DNA of 17,410 nucleotides, taken from contig JAJTHX010000226.1 of the NCBI GenBank assembly GCA_021300125.1, positions 1 to 17,410 on the forward strand, read 5' to 3'. A program made the translations under genes and the position numbers. Source of the stretch: Betaproteobacteria bacterium (GTDB lineage Bacteria; Pseudomonadota; Gammaproteobacteria; Burkholderiales; SG8-41). The notes below the pieces were generated by a model. The model ran no database searches and was not told the DNA's origin. It saw nothing but the letters and a program-made list of their open reading frames with translations. The number at the start of each line of letters is the position of its first letter. Position 1 is the first letter of the stretch. Below are positions 8,297 to 14,622 of this stretch, in pieces.

Positions 8297-8750
8297 CGCG
8301 GAAATCCTGCTGCCGCCAGGCCTCGTAAACGGCGACGGCCACTGCATTGGCCAGATTCAGGCTACGGTTGCCATCGCGCATCGGCAGGCGCAGCCGCTGC
8401 GCCGGCGGCAGCGCATCGAGCAGCGCCTGCGGCAGGCCTCGGGTTTCGGGACCGAACAGCAGCACGTCTCCGGGGGCAAAGCCTGCACGGTCGTAGCGTT
8501 GCGTGCCGCGGGTGCTGAACGCCCAGATGCGCCGTGCCGCTAGCGCCGTCTTGCATGCGGCCCAGTCCTCATGGAGCTGCAATGATGCGCGATCGTGGTA
8601 GTCAAGACCCGCCCGGGCGAGGTTGCGGTCGTTCAGAGTGAAGCCCAGTGGACGTACCAGGTGCAACCGCGCACCGGTGTTGGCGGCGAGACGGATGATG
8701 TTCCCGGTGTTGGGCGCGATTTCCGGCTCATAGAGGGCAATGTCGAACAT
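8286..8750 (-). CDS. trmL: tRNA (cytidine(34)-2'-O)-methyltransferase
   Basis: SPOUT-fold methyltransferase that modifies the wobble base of certain leucine tRNAs using S-adenosylmethionine; 154 residues, the typical single-domain length. Family motifs are clear: the N-terminal ALYEPEIAPNTGNIIRL, then GLDYHD, LFGPETRGLP, and the C-terminal trefoil-knot region with RSLNLANAVAVAVYEAWRQ. I chose ATG 8750; the reading frame is open to 8909, but the extra 53 residues are unrelated to the family. The gene is convergent with gpsA and divergent from mshE across a 193-bp region. In E. coli trmL lies in the same neighbourhood as gpsA and secB. Confidence 0.96.
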   Translation of the reverse strand: MFDIALYEPEIAPNTGNIIRLAANTGARLHLVRPLGFTLNDRNLARAGLDYHDRASLQLHEDWAACKTALAARRIWAFSTRGTQRYDRAGFAPGDVLLFGPETRGLPQALLDALPPAQRLRLPMRDGNRSLNLANAVAVAVYEAWRQQDFRDGS

Positions 8751-8773
8751 GGGTATGCGGCAGCAGGGTTTGG

Positions 8774-8802
8774 TTGTCACCCTGGCCTGAACAGGATATT
8801 CT
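8774..8802 (+). promoter_or_regulatory. Sigma-70-like promoter candidate for the MSHA operon
   Basis: TTGTCA (8774-8779, 5/6 to consensus) is followed after exactly 17 bp by TATTCT (8797-8802, 4/6). Transcription would start near 8809, giving a leader of about 135 nt before mshE. It lies in the 193-bp region between the divergent trmL and mshE genes, where a promoter for the rightward operon is expected. Confidence 0.4.
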
Positions 8803-8860
8803 TGAAGATCAACAAGATAAATGAATGCACCTGGTGGATCTGTCCGTCGGCTGCCCGCTG

Positions 8861-8898
8861 AGTCCGCACCGGATTTTTCAGTTCCGGGACTCAAGTCC
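8861..8898 (+). promoter_or_regulatory. Competing stem-loops in the mshE leader
   Basis: GGACT at 8887-8891 can pair with AGTCC upstream (8861-8865), capping an inner stem CCGGA/TCCGG (8869-8873 with 8883-8887), or with AGTCC immediately downstream (8894-8898; perfect 5-bp stem, 2-nt gap). The two pairings exclude each other. The two-base loop of the downstream hairpin is tight, so in RNA the innermost pair would probably open. I see no match to known c-di-GMP riboswitch consensus sequences. The structure is seen by eye only. Confidence 0.3.
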
Positions 8899-8923
8899 TC
8901 GCGCAACATGCCGAGGCCTGCTG

Positions 8924-8931
8924 CCCCCCCC
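8924..8931 (+). repeat. C8 homopolymer 12 bp upstream of the mshE start
   Basis: Eight consecutive C residues end 12 bp before the mshE ATG. No other Shine-Dalgarno-like sequence is visible between the tract and the start codon. Homopolymers of this size at such positions can slip during replication and change the spacing of leader elements. Confidence 0.6.
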
Positions 8932-8943
8932 TATTCTGAGTGA

Positions 8944-10653
8944 ATGCGCATGGGACGTCCCGAAAAAATCCGCCTCGGTGAAATCCTGGTGCAGCAAAAG
9001 CTCCTCAGGGAGGAGCAGCTCAAGGCTGCCCTTGACGAGCAACAGAGGACGGGGCGGCGTCTCGGCCGGGTGTTCATCGAGCTCGGATTTATCAGTGAGG
9101 AGCAGATTTCGAAAGCCCTTGCCCGCCAGCTCGGCGCTGACTTCATTGACCTCAGGCAGTACAACATCCGCCTTGACGTGGTGTCAAAGCTGCCGGAAAC
9201 ACAGGCGCGGCGCCACCGCGCGTTGGTGCTGGAGGATCGCGGCGGCGCCTACCTAGTCGGCATGGCCGACCCCACCGACCTTAACGCCTATGACGATGTC
9301 GCGCGAGTACTCAAGCGTGAAATCGAGCTTGCGGTGGTCACCGAGACCGAGTTGCTGCGAGCGATTGACCGCAGCTACCGCCGCACCGAGGAGATCAGCG
9401 GGCTCGCCCAGGAACTTCAGGCCGAACTCGGTGATTCGAGTGCCATCGATTTTGCGGCGCTGGCGACAACACCGGGCCTTGAAGAGGCACCGGTGGTCAA
9501 GCTGCTGCAGACCGTGTTCGAGGATGCCACCCAGGCGCGCGCTTCGGACATTCACATCGAGCCTCAGGAACGGCGGCTGCAGATCCGCTTCCGCATCGAC
9601 GGCGTACTGCACATGCAGACCGAGGCCGATGGCAAGATCGCCCCGGCGGTGGTATTGCGGCTGAAACTGATGTCGGGCCTCGACATTTCAGAAAAGCGCA
9701 TGCCGCAGGATGGCCGATTCAACATCAAGGTGCGAGGCACCGCCATCGACGTGCGCCTCTCGACCATGCCCACCCAATACGGCGAGTCGGTGGTGATGCG
9801 CCTGCTCAGCCAGACGGGAGGCATCCTCAGCCTGGACAAAATCGGCATGCCCGCATCGATGCTGGCCAAGCTGCGCGAAGTGATCCAGCGCCCGAGCGGG
9901 ATGGTGCTGGTCACCGGCCCCACCGGAAGCGGCAAGACCACCACGCTTTACGCGGCGCTGAGCGAGCTCAATACTCCGGCACGCAAGATCATCACCGTCG
10001 AGGACCCGGTTGAGTACAGGCTGCCCGGCATCAACCAGGTGCAGGTCAATGACAAGATCGAGCTGACCTTCGACCGGGTGCTGCGTTCGGCCTTGCGCCA
10101 GGATCCGGATGTGGTGCTGGTTGGCGAGATGCGCGACGAGAGGACCGTGGAAACCGGACTGCGCGCGGCGATGACCGGCCACATGGTGTTTTCCACGCTG
10201 CACACCAACGATGCGCTGGGCACGCCGGTGCGCCTGCTCGACATGGGCGCGCCGCGCTACATGGTCGCACTGTCTCTGCAGCTGGTGATCGCACAGCGCC
10301 TGGTGCGTGTGATTTGCGACAACTGCGCGCAGGACCACGCGCCGCTGCCTGGCGAACACGAGTGGCTCAGGAGCGAACTGGGTGCCGAGGTGGACAGCCA
10401 CATCTACAGGCACGGCCGCGGCTGCTCGTATTGCAACAATACTGGCTTTGTCGGCCGCACCGGCGTCTACGAGATGCTGGAAATGACCCGGCCTTTGGTT
10501 GAGGCTACCAACCAGGATGACCTGCGACTGCTGATGAACACGGCACGCGAGCAGATCGGCCGCGCCACATTGCGTCACCATGCAGCTCTACTCGCCGCCG
10601 CAGGCAGCACCACGCCCGAAGAGGCGATGCGGGTGAGTAGCCAGCTCGAGTGA
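8944..10653 (+). CDS. mshE: MSHA pilus extension ATPase MshE (c-di-GMP-binding)
   Basis: Cytoplasmic hexameric ATPase of the GspE/PilB family that drives MSHA pilus assembly; 569 residues. The N-terminus is a MshEN domain with two 24-residue c-di-GMP motifs separated by 5 residues: Arg10-Gln33 and Arg39-Gln62, each starting with RLG. The first motif has Lys19 where the consensus has Gly. The ATPase core has Walker A GPTGSGKT at 325-332, with Walker B DPDVVLVGE at 387-395 and the His-box STLHTND. A zinc site is formed by CxxC pairs at 458/461 and 494/497. ATG 8944 follows an in-frame stop directly; ATG 8950 is the alternative start. mshG follows after 28 bp. This is the first gene of the pilus operon in this window. 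Confidence 0.96.
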   Translation: MRMGRPEKIRLGEILVQQKLLREEQLKAALDEQQRTGRRLGRVFIELGFISEEQISKALARQLGADFIDLRQYNIRLDVVSKLPETQARRHRALVLEDRGGAYLVGMADPTDLNAYDDVARVLKREIELAVVTETELLRAIDRSYRRTEEISGLAQELQAELGDSSAIDFAALATTPGLEEAPVVKLLQTVFEDATQARASDIHIEPQERRLQIRFRIDGVLHMQTEADGKIAPAVVLRLKLMSGLDISEKRMPQDGRFNIKVRGTAIDVRLSTMPTQYGESVVMRLLSQTGGILSLDKIGMPASMLAKLREVIQRPSGMVLVTGPTGSGKTTTLYAALSELNTPARKIITVEDPVEYRLPGINQVQVNDKIELTFDRVLRSALRQDPDVVLVGEMRDERTVETGLRAAMTGHMVFSTLHTNDALGTPVRLLDMGAPRYMVALSLQLVIAQRLVRVICDNCAQDHAPLPGEHEWLRSELGAEVDSHIYRHGRGCSYCNNTGFVGRTGVYEMLEMTRPLVEATNQDDLRLLMNTAREQIGRATLRHHAALLAAAGSTTPEEAMRVSSQLE

Positions 10654-10681
10654 CTGCAATGGCGACCGGAGGCTGAGGGCG

Positions 10682-11911
10682 ATGCCATTTTTCAGCTACA
10701 AGGGCCGCGATGCAGGCGGGGCGGCGGTGCAGGGCGTGCTGGAGGGCACCGACAGCAGTGCGGTGGCCGGACGCCTGTTCGGCATGGGCATCGTGCCGCT
10801 CGATATCCGGCCGGCAGCCGTGCCAAGCCGGCGTATGGCCTGGCTTGCGCTTCCTTTTGTCGGCGGCAAGGTCACCCATACCGAGGTGCTGCTGTTCAGC
10901 CGCCAGATGTACACGCTGCTGCGCGCCGGGGTGCCGATCATGGGTGCGCTCAAGGGGCTCGAGGATTCGGCGCAGAGCGCCGCCTTTGCCGCCGTGGTGC
11001 GCGATGTGCGCGAGCATCTGGACACCGGTCGCGAGCTGAGCCTGTGCCTGGCACGCCATCCGAAGGTGTTCTCGCCGTTCTATACCGCGATGGTCGGCGT
11101 CGGCGAGCAGACCGGCCGTCTCGAGGAGGTGTTCCTGCGCCTGTTCGAGCACCTTGAGTTCGAGAAATTCATGCGCGAGCAGATCAAGGCCGCGCTGCGC
11201 TACCCCGGTTTCGTGGTGGCAACCATGGCCGTGGCCATCGTGGTCATCAACATCTTCGTGATTCCCGCCTTTGCCAAGGTCTACAAGGGATTCAAGACCG
11301 AGCTGCCGCTGATGACCCAGTTCCTGATCGGCTTTTCCAATTTCGTCGCCGCGAACTGGATGTTCATCGCCGGCGGCGTGGTGGTCGCGGCGTTTGCCTT
11401 TCGCGCCTGGGTCGCAACTCCACGTGGCCGCCTGCAGTGGGATCGCTTCAAGTTGCGGATCCCGATTGCGGGGCCGATCGTGCTGAAGGCCACGCTGGCG
11501 CGCTTTGCCCGCAGCTTTTCGATGGCCGCACGCAGTGGCGTGCCGGTGACCTCGGCAATGGCCATGGTTGCCGAGACGGTGGACAACGCATTCGTCGCCG
11601 GCCGCATCAGGGGCATGCGCCTGAGGGTCGAGCGCGGCGAATCGCTGCTGCGCACTGCACGTGATGCCGGCGTGTTCACCCCGGTAGTGCAGCAGATGAT
11701 CGCGGTGGGCGAGGAGTCCGGCGCGCTGGACGACCTGACCGGGGAAATCGCCGATCTCTACCAGCGCGAGGTCGAATACGAGATCAAGAACCTCAGCGCG
11801 CAGATCGAGCCGGTGCTGATCCTGGCGCTGGGTGCGATGGTGCTGGTGCTGGCGCTGGGTGTGTTCCTGCCAATTTGGGACCTCGGTCAGGCCGCGCTGG
11901 TGAAAAAATAG
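10682..11911 (+). CDS. mshG: MSHA pilus inner-membrane platform protein MshG
   Basis: Polytopic inner-membrane protein of the GspF/PilC family that connects the assembly ATPase to the growing pilus; 409 residues, typical length. It has the short N-terminal FSYKGRDAGG segment, then two T2SSF helical domains (about 65-190, with LRAGVPIMGAL and GEQTGRLEE; and about 265-395, with ARSGVPVTSAM and GEESGALDDL). Hydrophobic segments are at about 175-197, 224-243 and 376-400. GGAGG at 10668-10672 (9-bp spacer) supports the ATG at 10682. Its TAG stop shares one base with the GTG start of mshF. Confidence 0.95.
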   Translation: MPFFSYKGRDAGGAAVQGVLEGTDSSAVAGRLFGMGIVPLDIRPAAVPSRRMAWLALPFVGGKVTHTEVLLFSRQMYTLLRAGVPIMGALKGLEDSAQSAAFAAVVRDVREHLDTGRELSLCLARHPKVFSPFYTAMVGVGEQTGRLEEVFLRLFEHLEFEKFMREQIKAALRYPGFVVATMAVAIVVINIFVIPAFAKVYKGFKTELPLMTQFLIGFSNFVAANWMFIAGGVVVAAFAFRAWVATPRGRLQWDRFKLRIPIAGPIVLKATLARFARSFSMAARSGVPVTSAMAMVAETVDNAFVAGRIRGMRLRVERGESLLRTARDAGVFTPVVQQMIAVGEESGALDDLTGEIADLYQREVEYEIKNLSAQIEPVLILALGAMVLVLALGVFLPIWDLGQAALVKK

Positions 11912-12411
11912 TGTCCTCATCCTGCGGCTTTACCCGGTTCGAATTCGCGGTCGTGGTGGTGATTGCCGCGCTGCTTGGCGGGATCCTGCTGGAGCGGCTG
12001 ACGTTCTACCAGGAGGCTGCCGAGCATGCGCGCTTCGAATCGGAATTGCAGACCTTCAAGACCGGCCTGCAGCTGCGCATGGCCGAGCTGATTTCCGCCA
12101 ACCGGGAGCATGATCTGAGGCAACTCACCAGTGAAAACCCCGCGCGCTGGCTGGACAAGCCCCCTTCGGCCTTTGCCGGAGAGTATCCGGCGCAACCCGA
12201 GCCCGGTCTTTGGTACTACGACTCGAACAGTCGCGAGCTGGTCTATGTCCCGGTTTCGACGCGTTTTCTCGTCACTACCGAGAGGCGGCGCCCGCTGCAG
12301 CTGCGGTTTCACGTGGTGATCACCGGCCAGCCCGTGCTGGCCCCGGGCGGCCGTGTCGAGGGCTTGGCCGGAATAGCACTGGATGCTGCCCCTTCTTTTC
12401 AATGGCTGTAA
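11911..12411 (+). CDS. mshF: MSHA biogenesis protein MshF, with a prepilin-like N-terminus
   Basis: 166-residue protein starting at a GTG that overlaps the mshG stop by one base. The N-terminus MSSSCG-FTRFE looks like a class III signal: Gly at -1, Phe at +1 and Glu at +5, followed by a hydrophobic helix (FAVVVVIAALLGGILLE). The rest is soluble: a helical part (EHARFESELQTFKTGLQLRMAEL) and a C-terminal part with GLWYYDSNSRELVYVPV and LRFHVVI. The identification as MshF rests on position between mshG and mshB plus this architecture; sequence in this family is poorly conserved. The frame continues upstream to 11875 inside mshG, which I judge to be spurious. Confidence 0.82.
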   Translation: MSSSCGFTRFEFAVVVVIAALLGGILLERLTFYQEAAEHARFESELQTFKTGLQLRMAELISANREHDLRQLTSENPARWLDKPPSAFAGEYPAQPEPGLWYYDSNSRELVYVPVSTRFLVTTERRRPLQLRFHVVITGQPVLAPGGRVEGLAGIALDAAPSFQWL

Positions 12412-12424
12412 CCGGAAAATAGGC

Positions 12425-12430
12425 TATAAT
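12425..12430 (+). promoter_or_regulatory. Consensus -10 box upstream of mshB (internal operon promoter)
   Basis: A perfect TATAAT, preceded by GGC and followed by CGACC, lies in the AT-rich 48-bp gap between mshF and mshB, 29 bp before the mshB ATG. No convincing -35 is present at 16-18 bp (the best window reads TGGCTG). The GCTATAATCG core resembles the GCTAGAAT sites at 3725 and 5464. It would drive mshB and mshA separately from mshE-G-F. Confidence 0.55.
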
Positions 12431-12459
12431 CGACCGATAATTGCTGTAATATCAAAGAC

Positions 12460-12966
12460 ATGCATTCTAAATCGCGTGACAAAGTTCACACTACCCGGCA
12501 GGTCGGCGGTTTCACGCTGATCGAACTGATCGTGGTGATCATTGTCCTGTCCATCCTGGCGGCGACGGCTTTGCCGCGTTTCGCCAACCTCCAGGTGCAG
12601 GCGCGGGTGGCGAAGCTCAATGCGGCGCTGGGCGCGGTCAAGGGCGCGGCTTCACTGGCCAAGGCCACCTGTCTTGCGCAAACGCCGCAATGCACGGGGA
12701 CCGTGCCGATGGAGGGTGTCAACGTGACCATGGTCAACACCTATCCGACCGCGGATGCCGCGGGCATCATTACCGCTGCGGGCCTCGTCGTGGGGCCGGC
12801 CTCGCCCGATGGCTACAACATCCAGGGCGGCGGCGCCGCCGCAGGCACGCCGCTGACGATCATGGTGCTGGGCAATGATTCGCCCAACTGCAGCTTCACC
12901 TATACCTCGCCGATCTCGGCGAGCCAGGCTCCGGTTTACGGCTTATTGGTCACCTCGGGCTGCTGA
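12460..12966 (+). CDS. mshB: MSHA pilin-like protein MshB
   Basis: Type IV pilin-like protein, 168 residues. A 17-residue positively charged leader ends in Gly17, followed by FTLIE (Glu22 is the conserved +5 glutamate) and a hydrophobic N-terminal helix. The family motif AATALPRFANL follows at about 36-46. The secreted C-terminal part has four cysteines. Cys144 in NCSFTYT and the final Cys168 frame a loop comparable to the C-terminal loop of mshA (CAVTYT...C). It is the tandem paralogue of mshA, 64 bp upstream. In Vibrio MshB is a low-abundance pilin; the same role is inferred here. No clear ribosome binding site precedes the ATG. Confidence 0.93.
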   Translation: MHSKSRDKVHTTRQVGGFTLIELIVVIIVLSILAATALPRFANLQVQARVAKLNAALGAVKGAASLAKATCLAQTPQCTGTVPMEGVNVTMVNTYPTADAAGIITAAGLVVGPASPDGYNIQGGGAAAGTPLTIMVLGNDSPNCSFTYTSPISASQAPVYGLLVTSGC

Positions 12967-13020
12967 CCCGCTTTCGCATCCGCAGCCTGTTCCTGCTGCG
13001 GCCAGTTTGATGGATACGAT

Positions 13021-13025
13021 GGAGG
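13021..13025 (+). promoter_or_regulatory. Strong ribosome binding site of mshA
   Basis: GGAGG followed by five T residues and then ATG (13031). It is the best Shine-Dalgarno and spacing in the window, and an unstructured T-run separates it from the start codon. This fits the high translation expected of a major pilin and decides the start among several in-frame options upstream. Confidence 0.85.
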
Positions 13026-13030
13026 TTTTT

Positions 13031-13480
13031 ATGAAACGGCAACAGGGTTTTACGATCATCGAACTGATCGTGGTCATTGTGGTGCTCGGCATTCTCGCTG
13101 CGACCGCGATCCCGCGTTTCGCCAACGTCGGCACCGAGGCGCGCATCGCCTCGATGCAGGGCGTGGCGGGCAGCATGAATTCCGCCAAGGAAGTGATCCG
13201 CGCCAAATGGTATGCGGCGGGTTCGACTTCACTCAGCACGGTGGCTACGGTGGACGGCACCAGTGTCTCTGTCACTTCTGGTGCCGGAGCCAATGCCGGT
13301 TATCCCACCGCAGCAGGGATGCTTAATGCGCTAAACGTCAGCGGCAACATCAGTTGCTCTTCTGCGGGAACAGTAACTACCTGCATCCCCTCGGGTTTTG
13401 CAAGCTGTGCTGTTACATATACTGACACCACTGGTGCCGTATCTACTGCGGGCTTGATTACCGCCAACTGCGGCGGTTAA
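13031..13480 (+). CDS. mshA: MSHA major pilin subunit MshA
   Basis: 149-residue type IV prepilin that forms the pilus fibre. A 6-residue leader MKRQQG precedes the cleavage site, then FTIIE (Glu11 = +5) and a hydrophobic helix to about residue 27, with AATAIPRFANV closely matching mshB. The C-terminal domain is Ser/Thr/Gly-rich and has cysteines at 109, 118, 126 and 147; the last pair could form the usual C-terminal disulfide loop. The start at 13031 is fixed by the GGAGG site; the frame is open back to 12875 but that part is unrelated. G+C is visibly lower in the C-terminal half (62 of 120 bases at 13321-13440) than in neighbouring genes, suggesting diversification of the exposed part. Confidence 0.95.
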   Translation: MKRQQGFTIIELIVVIVVLGILAATAIPRFANVGTEARIASMQGVAGSMNSAKEVIRAKWYAAGSTSLSTVATVDGTSVSVTSGAGANAGYPTAAGMLNALNVSGNISCSSAGTVTTCIPSGFASCAVTYTDTTGAVSTAGLITANCGG

Positions 13481-13497
13481 GTCTGACAGAGCGCTCG

Positions 13498-13513
13498 ACC
13501 CGCATCCGCGGGT
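13498..13513 (+). promoter_or_regulatory. Small hairpin after mshA
   Basis: ACCCGC (13498-13503) and GCGGGT (13508-13513) form a 6-bp stem with a 4-base loop just after the mshA stop. GCGGGTGA (13508-13515) is repeated exactly at 13523-13530, where it forms the 5' arm of the following terminator-like stem, so the two copies could compete for the same CACCCG downstream. Confidence 0.45.
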
Positions 13514-13523
13514 GACGACGCAG

Positions 13524-13565
13524 CGGGTGAGGGAGGCCATGAGCAACCTTCACCCGTTTTGTTTT
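13524..13565 (+). terminator. Terminator-like hairpin with T-tract between mshA and mshC
   Basis: CGGGTGA (13524-13530) pairs exactly with TCACCCG (13550-13556); after one mismatch two further pairs (GG with CC) extend the stem. TTTTGTTTT (13557-13565) follows directly. This is the layout of an intrinsic terminator, here probably partial, because mshC-D-O-P have no obvious promoter of their own. A possible alternative mshC start (ATG 13539 with GGGAGG two bases before it) lies in the loop. Confidence 0.65.
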
Positions 13566-13574
13566 GGGCGACCC

Positions 13575-14033
13575 ATGAATCGCAGGCTGATCTGCAGCAG
13601 GGGCTTCACCGTGATCGAGCTGGTGGTAACCATCGTGGTCATCGGCGTGCTCGCCGCGGTGGTTTTGCCGCGCTTCATCGGCCGCGACAGTTTTGACGCC
13701 CGCGGTTTTCACGACAAGGCTGCCGCCATCGTGCGACTTGCGCAGAAGACCGCGGTGGCATGGCGGCGCAACGTGTTTGTCTGCGTCAGCGCGACGCAGA
13801 TTGCCGCGGGCACCGCCGCCGGCTGTGCGACACCGCTGGTCAATCCGGTGAGTGGCGGCAATGCCGTCGAGGCGGCGCCACTCGGCGTCACGCTGAGCGT
13901 CGCCAGCTTCAGTTTCGACCGCCTCGGCCGGCCGAGCGCTGCGACCACGATCACCTTCACCAACACCATCCCCGGCGACATCAGCCGCCAGATCAGTGTT
14001 GCCGCTGAGACCGGTTATGTCACGGCCAACTGA
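13575..14033 (+). CDS. mshC: MSHA minor pilin MshC (FimU/GspH type)
   Basis: Minor pilin-like protein of 152 residues from ATG 13575. A 10-residue leader MNRRLICSRG precedes FTVIE (Glu15 = +5), followed by a hydrophobic helix with VVLPRF. The C-terminal domain includes FSFDRLGRPS, a motif of the GspH/FimU class of minor pilins, and two cysteines (VFVCVSA, AGCATP). An alternative in-frame start at 13539 would lengthen the leader to 22 residues and is preceded by GGGAGG with only a 2-base spacer. It follows the terminator-like hairpin, so its level should be lower than that of mshA. mshD starts within its last codons. Confidence 0.9.
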   Translation: MNRRLICSRGFTVIELVVTIVVIGVLAAVVLPRFIGRDSFDARGFHDKAAAIVRLAQKTAVAWRRNVFVCVSATQIAAGTAAGCATPLVNPVSGGNAVEAAPLGVTLSVASFSFDRLGRPSAATTITFTNTIPGDISRQISVAAETGYVTAN

Positions 14034-14622
14034 GCGCGGCGCGTGCCGGCGCGAGCGCGGGGTTTCACTGCTTGAGCTGATCCTGTTCATCGTCATCGTC
14101 GGCGCCGGCATTGCCGGCGTGCTCGGTGTGTGGCGGGTGACTGCGCAGGGCAGCGCCGATCCGCTGATCCAGAAGCAGGCGCTGGCCATCGCCGAGGCCT
14201 ACCTTGAAGAAGCGCTGGCGATGCCCTTCACCTACTGCGATCCGGACGATGTGCATGCCGCGACTGCGCAGTCCGACGCTGCGGTCAATCCTGCCGACCC
14301 CACGCGCTGCGCGGCCACGCTGGAGGCGATCGGCGCCGAGCCCGGCGAAACGCGCGGCAGCGGTACCACGCCCTATGACAACGTCAACGACTACGCCAGC
14401 CTGCCTGCCGCAGCCCCCGCCAGTATTGACGGCACCGCGATTCCCGGGCTGGGGGCGTATCAGGTGTCCGTTGCGGTGGTGGCGCAGTCATTGACCGATG
14501 GCGCGGCACCCATACCCGCCGCCGCCAGCCAGCGCGTGACGGTCACGGTCACCGGACCCGGCAACACGACGGTGACACTCGACGGCTACCGCACGCGGTA
14601 TGCACCCAATGCGCTGCCCTGA
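14017..14622 (+). CDS. mshD: MSHA minor pilin MshD (PilV/GspI type)
   Basis: Minor pilin-like protein of 201 residues. A 15-residue basic leader ending in Gly15 is followed by VSLLE (Glu20 = +5; Val rather than Phe at +1) and a hydrophobic segment. The next part, QKQALAIAEAYLEEALAMPFTYC, is the typical region of PilV/MshD-like proteins, which carry a conserved ALAIAE-type helix. I chose ATG 14017, which overlaps the mshC stop by 17 bp; the frame is open to 13996. The gene overlaps mshO by 23 bp. These overlaps suggest translational coupling of the minor-pilin set. Confidence 0.9.
   Translation: MSRPTERGACRRERGVSLLELILFIVIVGAGIAGVLGVWRVTAQGSADPLIQKQALAIAEAYLEEALAMPFTYCDPDDVHAATAQSDAAVNPADPTRCAATLEAIGAEPGETRGSGTTPYDNVNDYASLPAAAPASIDGTAIPGLGAYQVSVAVVAQSLTDGAAPIPAAASQRVTVTVTGPGNTTVTLDGYRTRYAPNALP

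Noticed and set aside
10505..11920. 471-codon open frame on the minus strand, His/Gln-rich, across mshG
   Set aside because: Antisense shadow of a clear GspF-family membrane protein; no recognisable domain or ribosome binding site.
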